This document shows positions 52,220 to 62,179 of a stretch of DNA of 64,000 bases, in pieces; the stretch's first letter is position 1, and every line of letters starts with the position of its first letter. A model generated the notes under the pieces. That model was given only the letters and a program-made list of their open reading frames with translations, had not been told where the DNA came from and ran no database searches. The position numbers and the translations under genes were made by a program. Source of the stretch: Pogonophryne albipinna (Eukaryota; Chordata; Actinopteri; Perciformes; Artedidraconidae); NCBI GenBank assembly GCA_028583405.1, contig CM053256.1, positions 8,138,710 through 8,202,709 on the forward strand. Direction: 5' to 3'.

Positions 52220-55200
52220 CAGCCTCAATGTCCACTTCTTGAGATTCATGGAGCTGATGGCCAGCAGAGCCAGGCTGCTGATCTGATGGTATCTTTAGCC
52301 GATGTAGGCACGAATAACTAAGGTTTGTGTGCAGCTGAAGAAACATGAAATGTCGAAAAGGTACACAACATCTTGGATAAGTCCAGCAACGCATGGTGGT
52401 GTGGCCGTAGAAACACAGGTGCTCAACGGCCCACGCAGGTTGTTGCCTCGCCAGGTAAAGTTCAGCAGACAGTTCATCGTCCCTTAATCCATTTATGCTT
52501 CGGTTATCTTCCAACCTCAATTTTTTTACGAAACAAATCGCTGTTCCCGCGCGCACACCTTATTTGGGCCGTGAAGTTTAGCTAGCATGACCTTTCAGCA
52601 ACCAATCAAAAGACGGGGTCAACTGAGGTCGGATTTAAAAAACGAAATTGCTACAATTATTTATATTTTGTTAATAATTAATCTAGTTAGATAACAGTCA
52701 AAAAACGTCATACTGAGAATAACATATCATTTATTTTTAAATAGTTTATTTGTATTTGCTTTTTAAATTGGACCTCCTGCTCCAAGCCACAAGTAAAGGC
52801 CTCACATTTGGCCTCACCTCAGGTTATATGGGAATTATTAGAACATTCTTAGAAAAATATAACTGTGTTTCCCCCTTGACATCCTTGATATCTGGGGAGT
52901 GCAGGGGCTCGTTTAGTTAGTCTAATCTGATTTTTTTATCCTAACTGAGTTGTGTAAATTTGAACTACTATGCCCCGACCACCCCTGTTAAAAATGAACA
53001 AATCTACATAACTATATTGAATCAAGTGGATGATCAACAGCACATACATTTAGTTTAACCACCTTTTCCTATCAGAAATGTAATCCATAGCCTTTACTGT
53101 CTGGGGCAACCTTTATAGTAGATCTCTTTATGATACATTATTATCTATGAGTTCATAGATAATCCAGATTTGTATGTATAGCTACATAATTGTTCTATCT
53201 ACATTACAAACCTGTGTCATTGTGAAGATTAACCATCAATCTATGTAGATGTTGGGACTGCTTCATGGAGTCCTAGTGGTGCACTTTAATATGTAATGTT
53301 ACTTTTTCATGTCAATATTTGATCAGAAATCATTTGGCAACGTTTCCTGAAAAATATATCAGTCATTTTTTCTTCATGAAACAAACACGTATTTATCCTT
53401 TAATTGTTTCATGTTACAACAATGAAAAAAACTGAAAAAAACAAAGAGGAACAAAATAGAAAATCTATTAAGACTTTAATTTTCTTATTGCTTTTAAATA
53501 CAATTTTGGACAGTGGTTGATATCTTTTACATGAATAATTTACATAATAAATAAAGCAAACACATTTTACTTTCTTTCACATTTTCACATTTATAGCAGC
53601 AGTCATTGCCAACAGAGTTTCATTAACCTGAAATAGTGTTTCCAGTTGACATCTGTCCTAACCAGCTTCAAACAGGACAGATTAAAACCTAGATCGAAAC
53701 AGAAGAATTTGACCTGCGTTTAAGTCAAGTGAAACTATCTCAGGGGTGTTCCAGGAAACTCTGCACCAGTGTTTGGAAATTAAATAAGCAACAAGGTAAA
53801 CACTGGTGTCGGCCGTAAAGCAGTGGAAGTCACAGGAGGTAGCATCTTACTCTCCTGCCAATCATTTATCTTTCCTTTTTTTATTCATGCAGCAGGCAAT
53901 GTCTATTGATCGCTATGATTATCATAGCAATCGATCCACATTCTACTGCATTTGTCATAGTCGCTGTAGTTAAAGCTGTACAAGAATCCCTTCAACATAG
54001 AGCTGTGTGTTGAAAGTTTGCCAATGCACAGACATCTTGTTCCAATCATTTACGATGGCTGTCTTGCTTAGTAAGACACCAGTTCATCATCAGAACAAGG
54101 AACAGACCGGCAGCAACACTGAAACATTTGCATACAAAAAACATGACATGATGACCTCATATCTGCCAGTTTATGTGCCCTTTACACAAATCATATTGCA
54201 CTCAGCACTTAACCTTTATTTTAACACAATACTTTGGAGACTGAGAAGGGGACCAGGCTTAGGGATTTTAAAAAAAAGTGGTCTTTCAGAAAGACGTCCA
54301 GTTAGTTAAGAAACAATACAAATGTTCGACATGTGGTTGAGCCAATCAGAGCTCACCAAAATGATTGCTGCAACATTCAGCCAATTAAGGGCAGAATATA
54401 AGTTCATGGAGAGGAGATCTTGTATCTAAATTACATTTATCTTGTATGGCAGAGGTTAATGGCAGTTTACCCCCATCAGACTATATTCTTCATGATGTTA
54501 AGCGGGGTTGAGAATGGAATCATAACTCACTGAAAGTGTATTATGCAAACAAATAATGTGCCCGTTTCTGCACGACCAGTAAACCATGCAGGATAAAAAG
54601 CAAGATTTCTGTCATCATTAAGAAGCTTCTCCAAATATATTATTTTGTGCTAATTCTATAGTGCATTTTCATTAAGTATAAATGGTCGTTTTTGTATATT
54701 GAAATATACAGCAAAGATTTAACAATGTCAAATAATACGTGTGGAATTAATAATAAATAAATAAAACTAAGTGAACAGGTGTGGCCTTGGGGTTGGGTTA
54801 TAAATTGTGCTAAATTGTGCTTTTCTAGTCGCCGGGTAAGCACTGTGCAGCGGGCCAGACACGGTTGGGGGTTAATCAGGGAACAAAATGACCACCTGTT
54901 TTTGCAAAGCGATTAGGAAAGGTCCCTCTGATTGGAGCATTTGTATGGGCACTATTTTTGGGGTGGTTGCCTGATTGCTCTCCTTGAGAACAGTGACTTG
55001 AACAAGGTAATGTGGCTGTGCTGATGATTACACATAACTTGCTGCCCGCTGGCAATGAGCTGGTCTGAAATATGGACATAGAAAGCCAAAGCTTTTTTTT
55101 TTCTCTGTCTTCCACATGTATCCTCTCACCGTTCAATCGTAATACACACACAAACAGGCACACTTAATTATAAGCAAACAAATAACTACAAGTGCATTTG

Positions 55201-55790
55201 GCGTTGAAATGTACATGGAAGCAGTTGGGTGTTGACACGTACAAAACAGAAGCAGCCTTGTGTGCTCAGTCACACACAGTCAGACATATTGAACACATAC
55301 ATACTCAACACATAAGCTTTCACACACACTTGCACGTACGCATGAGCACCACACACACACTGCTTGTTTGCAGCTTGTGCCAGCTTGCTCCCTCTGCATG
55401 CCGACTGTGTGTCTGGCACCGGGGTTAAGGTCTGGAGCCACACACAAGCTGTGTGCTCTGTCTGGCTTTTACACACTCTAAATGGGCTTTATGAATGGCT
55501 AGGACTCAATGACTGAGTCAACACCAGGGGCCACACTCGACCCAATCCGACAACAGGTTTTGGAGATAAGTCAGAAACAACATTCTCCCAGCGCATCCAG
55601 GAAGCATGTTTAAATTAATATGCCACCAGGTTTTCTTTTGTTTAGCACTGCAAACATTGTGCTGTGGAGTGTGTCAGTCCACAGATGTGTTGCTTGTTTG
55701 TCATTTCTGACTGAGCCCAAGTGCTATTAAACAGCACTCTGTAGTGTCTATGTGTGTGCTTGTGTTTGTGCTCTCTTTGCCCCATCAAAG
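52220..55790. other. Intergenic stretch, AT-rich, nothing recognised
   Basis: No exon or recognisable element. The last part includes the presumed 3' flank of the mamstr-like gene. Confidence 0.45.
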
Positions 55791-55795
55791 CCATG

Positions 55796-55801
55796 TTTAA
55801 T
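55796..55801 (-). promoter_or_regulatory. Possible polyadenylation signal of mamstr-like
   Basis: ATTAAA on the minus strand about 175 nt past the stop codon. This is a common variant signal and a weak call. Confidence 0.3.
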
Positions 55802-55976
55802 CTCTTCGCTGCAATGAATCCAGCTCTCGACATTGCGTGGAGCCAGTGACTCTGACAGCCTTTCAATGATGGAGGCTATTCACAATCTTGTACCCTCAGA
55901 TGCATGCTGCCCCATTCACAACCATCAAAAAACGCTCACATACAGTAGATACAAACAGTTATGCACACAGAATTCC

Positions 55977-56398
55977 TCACCACTGCTCTATCATTAGATC
56001 CAACACTCGACTGACATTCAGATCTGAATCTAGACTGAAGTCTGACTCAACAAAAGGAGCTGTCGGGGGAGTAAGAGGGCGGAGGCCAGACGTCAGTGTT
56101 TCAAGCCAGTCAGCAGCGTCAAATGATGTCGGAGCCCGTCGTTTCTGCGACTTCCCAGTGGACGGCAGAGGGGAAGTACAAATGGGAGGCGGGCGAGGAG
56201 CTGGGTTCACCTGGCTGGGATTTATTACAGCTGGAGATGGAGGGAGTTCCAGTAAGAGAGAAGAGCAAAGAGGTGAGGGCAGGAAGCTGTCATCCCTGTG
56301 CTGCTGGGAGGCCTGGCACTGATCCGTCTGAGGAGGAGGCGGCGAAGGGCCCGGGACTGAGTGAGCGGGGGATTTATGATCACAGACATTAACAGAGC
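55977..56398 (-). CDS. mamstr: mamstr-like last exon, transactivation tail and stop
   Basis: Pro/Ser-rich, then SFDAADWLETLTSGL and an acidic end VSRVLDLMIEQW before the stop. MAMSTR ends with a DWLEAL...SRLWDLLEDPW pattern, so the terminal transactivation segment is recognisable. Acceptor TTACAG. Confidence 0.93.
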
Positions 56399-59300
56399 CT
56401 GTAATAGAGGTAGTAAAAAGGATGAGACTAAAAGAAATATAAGCTGTATTCTTTTTTAATAATTGGATACTTACCAACACAAGCTATGGGCTCATCCAGA
56501 ATGTCATCTATGGACTGCCGAGGGTCCATCTGTGGCCAAAAGAAACACTTAATTCCAAACTGTGTAAAAGTAGCTTTTGATGATGTCTTCCTGCTCAGCC
56601 ACAGAATCTAACCTGTGCTTTCTGGATCGCCTCCTGTAGTTCTTCCTCCAAGCTGCGAACACTGGGCAAGGTCTGAACTGGACTCGCTGTAATCTGCACT
56701 GGCAGCTCAAAATCCTGGCCAATCACATCACACGGTTGGCAGCAAAACACCTGATTAGAAAGCAGGGGTAAATTAGTTGACAGCTGGGAGTTTGCTCACA
56801 TGTTTGACCAGTTTTACAGATTGAAGGTTGTGTAGTGTGCCCTTGAAAAGTGATTATCCAAGATGTGTGTGTATTGATTTGCATGTTTACCTGTGTAAAC
56901 AACACCTCCGTCTGTGCGTCTGTTTCTGGCTTCCCTCTGGAGCATCCAGGATCCTGTTGCAGGAACGGATGAAGGGATCCCCCACAAGACTGTAAGAGAT
57001 GATACATAAAAAAACATGAATGATTCTGGGAAAGCAGTCTTGCTGTCATTCTGCATCTCATCATAGAGCAATGATCCAAGCCTGTCTCTGCACACCTCAT
57101 TGCCAGAGCTGGTGGTGCGGTCCCTAGGCCTGCTCCGTAACCTCTCCCTCATCTCCAGCTCCACGCTCAGCTCCTGCTGCTGCTGCTGCTGCTGATCGTT
57201 CTCATTTCTCCAGGGGGTCCCACACTGCAGGGGCGAGGACGACGACATGGGGAGACTGGGACTTGGAGTTCCTGAGGCGGTGCTGGCAGGAGCCATGAAG
57301 ACAGCGTTGGAAAGACATTGTTCACCCGCCAAACTGACTGAAGCATTCGAGAAACCATTCGGCATATTGTTCAGAATTCCATTTTGAGCGTCACTGAGAA
57401 TCCCATTAGGGACTCCTCTGTCCGGGATGTACATCTGTTGGTTCGGGCTGCTGCTGGGGGAGTCTAGTCCCGAGCTGGAGCTGGAGCCGGGGCTCTGGCT
57501 GGATGGCAACAGGGCAGTCGGAGTGAGAGGCTCCAGGCTGGTACCCAGCTGGCAGAGGGGAGCAGGGGTGAGGCAGGAGGGAGGAATCTGGAACGGGCGG
57601 AGACGCTGCAACAGAGTGGGCTTTGTGCCGGAGACGGGGAGGCCACGCTTTCGCAGCTGCTGCCGTAACTCTGACACCTGAGGAGAGGGAAGAGCAGAAA
57701 GGACACTTAAGAGATGTCTTCGTAATACATTGTAAAAATAAAAGGTTCAGTGCTTTCATGCTTTTCTTACTGTTAGATCAACGAGATTTGCAGGGAGAAG
57801 CTCAGGCTTGGAAGCAGGGTTTGTGTCTGTAGGGGTGTGGTTTGTTGTGGCGGGAACAGGTTGGGGATTCAGTGGCATGGCTCCAGAAGACTTCACAAGG
57901 TCATTGTGATCACTGGAGGATTTATAGAAGCATTTACTCACCAAAAATGTCTGAGGACTAATAACTCATTAACAAAGCGGATAACTGTGTGGTTTAACAA
58001 TCTGGATTTCCTAACACTGCATCAAAGGCAATCTGTTTGCATACCTCGGCACAACAGTGAGCTGCTGTTGCTGCTGATGCTGCTGCTGCTGTTGTTGTTG
58101 CTGGTTCTGGAGGATTTGCAGCTGGAGGAAGACCTGCTGCTGTTTCAGTAGATGGGAGTAGGCTGGGTCTAAGGACTGGCTAGGAGCCGGGCTCTTCTGT
58201 TTGGCTCCTCCTGAGAAATAAAGAAATAAACAATTTTAAAGGAAACATGTAAACAGCGTGCCACGATCCAAGCTTTGATTCAACAAATTGATCGAATGTG
58301 TGACTAAATGTTGTAAAGCATTGTATCCATACCTCCAGTCCCAGACCCTCCTCTCTGGTCTGGAGGAATGTACTGGTGATATTTGAGTTTCCTCATTTTG
58401 GGTTTGGTGTCCCGCGGTTTCCGTGGGCGGGGATGATGGTTGAAGTTGAGGGAGGTGGGCAGTGAGGAGGCACAGGTGGGGCTTAGAGGCTGAGCTGTCT
58501 GTAAAGAGACACATTGCCCACAATTCAGCTTTACTGTGATCTCTAATTTCAAGAGCAGTATGTATAATATCTGTGAGAAAATGTCAAGTCCTTTCACGTT
58601 GTCAGACGCCATTTGCCCCATGTCAAGGTTAACTCTTACATTAAATGTACAAATGCCTCGCAAATCTCCAGATGACAGCATATGTGTTTCTGACATGCAG
58701 CCATGCTGCTTGTGTGTGAATGTGTTGACCTACAGGGCAAATACTGAGCTCCCCCAGAAGTGAAAATTGACAGTAATGAATGCAGAGCAGCATACAGCAG
58801 AGCATTGTGTTTGACAAAACAGATGAATGACCATGCTGTTAGGATGAAGACATCCACAATGCTCTTTTATTGTTTGTGTTGGATACCTGCTGTGACTACA
58901 TGTCACGATAACGAGCACGTACAAACACATACTAAATATAAATGTTGTTTTTTTTCTGGATGGAAATGTGATGAAATCACATTGAATTGACTGCATTCTT
59001 GACAATATAATGTTATTCAAAGAGTCATGAAATTATTCCATACAAACATGGCCCTTGTGAAATTTAAATGAGTCACAAAATGAAAGTCAAAGCACTGGGT
59101 TTGAATTGGGCGCATTAGCATGCACTAACCCAACATTACCTTTGGCAGCAGGGGTGTGGTCTGAGAGGTCAGATACATCCCATTCGGTCTCCCAGGTGTT
59201 GCCATGCCGTTTGATTCACAAAGTGTTACACTCATGGGTTGTCGAATGCCCTCGGTTGCCGGGAGCAACGCCAAACCAGACTGAAGGCAGAATAACAGAT

Positions 59301-62172
59301 GATCAGAGTTGACATATGAGATGATTGAAATTCACTTTGATGTGTTGATCAGAGTTTATTGGTAGGAATTAATGTATCCGTGGTGAGTCCTAATATCAGT
59401 GATGTTTCCTCACCTGTGCATGTCCAGGGCTGTGGATCAGGGGTGGGCCCACAGCTGAGAAGTCACTCAGTAATTGGTCACCTGAGAGCCCTGGCAATGA
59501 AGAAAAGGCTGTTGATTGATGAACGCCATGATGCTCAGTAGGCGAGGAGGAGGGGCAGGAGGAAATGTCATCTTCGAAGACATCAGCGGACAGAGGGAAA
59601 GAGGCAGGGCCTGAGGAAATGAAAAGTGAAAGGAGGTAAGGTCAAAGGAGGAGGAGAGGAGATTGCATGAGGAGAAAAATAAATGTGTGTGCCTGTGCAT
59701 GAGGATGTATGTTGACTCACGGTTCTCCAGGGGCAGTGTGTGTTCGTGCTGTTGATCCACAGGCCCTGGCGGACGCCGGATCCTTTCAGTAAGGTCCTGC
59801 GTATGCCGAGCCTTCTTCTGCCTCTGGGCCCCACACGCAGTCCTCTCTGCGGGGGCACGGAGAAATGGTGCATATAAGTGGAGAGATGGGGGGGACAGAT
59901 GGGAGACCGGCAGAGAGAAGAGGGGATTTGGAGAGAGAGAAGCAACAGGATTTCAGAACATATGTGATGTGAGTGTGGCACAACGGTGTTGCCACAGGCA
60001 GTCAATCCACATTCAAACCAGCAGAGCATCTGAAAATAGTAAACACTCCTGTCCACAGGGAGATGTTCTCCCTTGGAAGTGAACACACACACTCACCCAA
60101 CATTTAAAAAAGGGCAGAAAAGGAAATGAGGGAGTTTGAAAGGCCTGATGTTATAATAATAGTCTTTTCAAATTGAAAGGGAGGTTAAAGGTGTGGAGAA
60201 CAGAGAGAGATGCCAGTAAACAACGGCTCTGATCCCTGGATGGGTGGTGAGTTTATCATACGCTGTCAATCACTGATATGTTTGCAGGCTGCTTAAAATG
60301 CAGAGTTACAGTGTACAACAAGGTCACATATCTATTTAACTGACAGCTGATGAAACACCAAGCCTTTCGCCAGATTTACACGCCTCATTTCCTCACACTG
60401 TACAACAGGAAGCGTAGAGCATAAAATGTGTGATAAAATACAGACAGAGGAACAGAGAGAGAGGGGAATATGCCACTATACAATTTGTTGGGAGGACACA
60501 GGGTAGAGCAGGAAGGAGATAGCTACATTATTGTATGCAGGGCATCACCTTGTGCAGTTTCAGCTTTGAGACCACCAGGGGGCAACTTCTGTGCAGCACC
60601 ATCTTCAGTAAGACGCTGCATCAGGAAACAGCAGGTCAACCAACAGCCAGGGCCAACATTGCATTGTATTCAGGATAAATCAAAATAACACTGTACATCA
60701 CTGCCAATGTAGCCTAATGACATTCACACCAGAGTTTCTCTAAGAACATTTGCAAAGTCTATAAAGGAATGGATCCTGTGCAAAAACAAGACGCTGATAA
60801 ACTTCATGTTAATGATTGTCTCACGAGTGTAAATAAGACAGGTTACTAAAAATGTCTTTAGCATGAAGTACCTACTATAGTCAACCACACAAATGAACAG
60901 GAATGGAAACACGTGTTGGGGGAAAACTATATTGCATGGATTACTCTTACTGCATCAACATGATTATTTGATGGATACTGTGAAAAAGTTATGCTGTTGT
61001 ATATTATTGAGAAACTGGACTCTACTCACCAGAGCTTCACTCTGGTCTTTCTCTGCTTTTTTAGGTTGGCAGGCAGATTTTAACCCTATAGAAACAGAGA
61101 AGATGGGGTTATATGATGGAAGGCAGTAGTTGTTGTTTTTGTTATTTTTAGAAGATTCTTGTGTAGTAGAGGAGCAAATGAGGTGAACCAGAGCATCAAC
61201 AAAGCATTTTTCAGCCTTCACTCATTTTTCCAAGTTACAGCATGAGGTGCTCTTTTGTGTTGGCGGGGTGTGCAGCACTTTGTGTGCAACCTGCTTCAGC
61301 CTCATAGGGGGGGGGGGGCGGTCTAAAGCAGGAGAGCAGCATATCTACACAGTCCTGGAGATTGTTTTTGTATCTCTATACTACATTACTGTTTATTGCA
61401 TTGAGTGCAGAGATCTGGCTGAAATTATGTTGAATGTATGCTCATATCTGATTCAATTCAATTCAAAACCTTTATTTATACAGGTAAAATCCCATTGAGA
61501 TCAATGATCTCTTTTTCAAGGGAGACCTGCAGCAGTAGGTTCCACAAGAAGACATAAAAACATAAACAACAGAACAACAAAAGGACATCATACAATAAAA
61601 TGTACAGGGATTACAATGTACATATTTAACCATCTTCCATTAATGCATGATACTTATCTTTCCACATATATTCTTTTAACTTACATATTTTTAACAAATG
61701 TGTACACGTTGTATTATTATTAATTTAAACATCATGTACATCTTGCATATCATGTGTATTTCTGTTTACCATAGCATACCCTAACCCCCTGATTCATAAA
61801 ACACATATTTCATCATCCTGAATGAAATGTTATTCAGATTGTATTCCTGTTATTAACATTGTATGGTTAATGCTGTTATAATTTAACTAGTTGTGCATTA
61901 TACATTGACATCAACCTCTATGCTTTGGCCCAACAAGAGGTTTTAAGTAATGTAATAATTCACCAAAAATGTTTTAGACTCCAAAAGAAAATCAAATAAG
62001 AGTAATGCAGGTCAATACAATAAAACCTACAAAGATGTTTACTAATCAATAGGTAATCATGTCTCAGTGAAAAGAGGTGACCAATCAATCACGATGTAAA
62101 TGACACACATAGACTAACCTAAGTCTGCATTGATTTCGCTTTGCCTTCGGTTCTGAATCCTCAACTGCAGGA
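55977..62172 (-). CDS. mamstr: Myocardin-family SAP-domain coactivator, MAMSTR (MASTR)-like, 5'-partial
   Basis: Nuclear transcriptional coactivator; MAMSTR is known to activate MEF2 in muscle. Exons on the minus strand: 62172-62119, 61085-61030, 60615-60549 (inferred), 59846-59721, 59610-59414, 59280-59140, 58498-58333, 58210-58045, 57912-57771, 57677-57096, 56989-56891, 56750-56613, 56529-56475, 56398-55977. They join to 803 codons without a frame break (numbering from the first visible Val). Seen in order: VLQLRIQNRR (end of the MEF2-interaction segment of the family), a decayed RPEL motif at about 70-102, a basic box with KLKYHQYIPPDQ, a Gln-rich tract, the SAP domain at about 373-401, SLEEELQEAIQKAQ and QSIDDILDE, then DWLETL and an acidic C-terminus ending EQW. 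The last four blocks match MAMSTR better than MYOCD, MRTFA or MRTFB as I remember them. The first exon(s), encoding the start and an IRSKFRS-like motif, were not found and probably lie past the right edge. Confidence 0.88.
56475..56529 (-). CDS. mamstr: mamstr-like exon, SIDDIL motif
   Basis: Encodes MDPRQSIDDILDEPIACV, matching the GIDDILED motif that follows the LEEEL helix in MAMSTR. Acceptor CCACAG, donor GTAAGT. Confidence 0.93.
56613..56750 (-). CDS. mamstr: mamstr-like exon with SLEEELQEAI helix
   Basis: 46 codons; begins VFCCQPCDVIGQDFELPVQI and ends SLEEELQEAIQKAQ, matching the LEEELQEAIRRAQ helix of MAMSTR. Acceptor AATCAG, donor GTTAGA. Confidence 0.93.
56891..56989 (-). CDS. mamstr: mamstr-like exon, unrecognised segment
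   Basis: 33 codons in phase, SCGGSLHPFLQQDPGCSRGK through VLFTQ. Accepted from acceptor CTTACAG, donor GTAAAC and frame continuity; no motif known to me. Confidence 0.7.
57096..57677 (-). CDS. mamstr: mamstr-like exon with SAP domain
   Basis: 194 codons. It opens with VSELRQQLRKRGLPVSGTKP, then TLLQRLRPFQ: a complete SAP helix-extended loop-helix (DNA-binding) motif almost identical to the family consensus. A Ser/Pro/Asn-rich middle follows, then a seven-Gln run and a charged segment ELSVELEMRERLRSRPRDR. No clear leucine zipper of the myocardin type is seen. The donor is probably GTGTGC at 57095; reading on would reach other GT sites, so the 3' edge is less certain than the start. Confidence 0.92.
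57771..57912 (-). CDS. mamstr: mamstr-like exon before the SAP domain
   Basis: Encodes DHNDLVKSSGAMPLNPQPVP through ANLVDLT, leading into the SAP domain as in the family (LDDL/LEEL before VSELR). Acceptor CTCCAG, donor GTAAGA. Confidence 0.88.
58045..58210 (-). CDS. mamstr: mamstr-like exon with Gln-rich tract
   Basis: Encodes AYSHLLKQQQVFLQLQILQN and then a run of Gln interrupted by His. In myocardin the Gln-rich segment lies at the same place, directly after the YHQYIPP motif, and contributes to SRF binding. Acceptor CTCAG, donor GTATGC. Confidence 0.93.
58333..58498 (-). CDS. mamstr: mamstr-like exon with basic box and YHQYIPP motif
   Basis: Contains PRPRKPRDTKPKMRKLKYHQ followed by YIPPDQ. 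In myocardin/MRTFs this basic region takes part in nuclear localisation and SRF contact; in MAMSTR the equivalent is a YHQYMPP motif. Acceptor TTACAG, donor GTATGG. Confidence 0.95.
59140..59280 (-). CDS. mamstr: mamstr-like exon, low-complexity linker
   Basis: 47 codons in phase, from SGLALLPATEG to TPLLPK. No domain recognised. Acceptor CTTCAG, donor GTAATG. Confidence 0.8.
59414..59610 (-). CDS. mamstr: mamstr-like exon, Ser/Pro acidic segment
   Basis: Encodes PASFPLSADVFEDDISSCPS onward to SPGHAQ. The F..D.FEDD.SS pattern resembles the acidic segment after the last RPEL in myocardin. Acceptor CCTCAG, donor GTGAGG. Confidence 0.85.
59721..59846 (-). CDS. mamstr: mamstr-like exon with degenerate RPEL motif
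   Basis: Encodes 41 whole codons including KKARHTQDLTERIRRPPGPV, then a QQHEHTLPLENR tail. It aligns without gaps to the KRARLADDLNEKI..RPGP..L RPEL motif of myocardin/MRTFs. The core Arg and the final Leu of RPxxxEL are replaced by Pro and Gln, so G-actin binding is probably lost. Acceptor CCGCAG, donor GTGAGT. Confidence 0.88.
60549..60615 (-). CDS. mamstr: mamstr-like exon, inferred, at the RPEL1 position
   Basis: The 67-nt segment encodes RLTEDGAAQKLPPGGLKAET and AQ. It was proposed because the flanking exons need an exon of length 1 modulo 3 between them. It has an acceptor (GATGCAG) and a weaker donor (GTGATG). The TED...K...P pattern recalls RPEL1 of MRTFs only faintly. The alternative is no exon here, with the next exon starting two bases later at 59844. 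Confidence 0.5.
61030..61085 (-). CDS. mamstr: mamstr-like exon, Lys-rich linker
   Basis: Encodes LKSACQPKKAEKDQSEAL. Good acceptor (TCTATAG) and donor (GTGAGT), in phase with the previous exon. It sits where myocardin has its PLKRP linker. Confidence 0.78.
61466..61620. repeat. Dispersed repeat, related to 25690-25840
   Basis: CCTTTATTTATACAGGTAAA, CCCATTGAGATCAATGATCT, TTTTTCAAGGGAGACCTGCA, then ACATAAAAACATAAACAACA. Lies in the mamstr-like intron between 61085 and 62119. Confidence 0.75.
62119..62172 (-). CDS. mamstr: mamstr-like exon, end of MEF2-interaction motif
   Basis: Encodes VLQLRIQNRRQSEINADL, matching the N-terminal VLQLR segment shared by MAMSTR, myocardin and MRTFs. Acceptor TTTCAG, donor GTTAGT. 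It starts two bases into a codon, so at least one coding exon precedes it. Confidence 0.88.
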
Positions 62173-62179
62173 CTGAAAG

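Noticed and set aside
56096..56392. Plus-strand frames overlapping the mamstr last exon, and similar frames at 57427-57681
   Set aside because: Shadows of the minus-strand coding exons.
55977..62172. Calling the minus-strand gene MYOCD, MRTFA or MRTFB
   Set aside because: The N-terminal half and SAP domain fit all of them, but SLEEELQEAIQKAQ, SIDDILDE and the DWLETL...EQW end fit MAMSTR, and no leucine zipper of the MYOCD/MRTF type was found.
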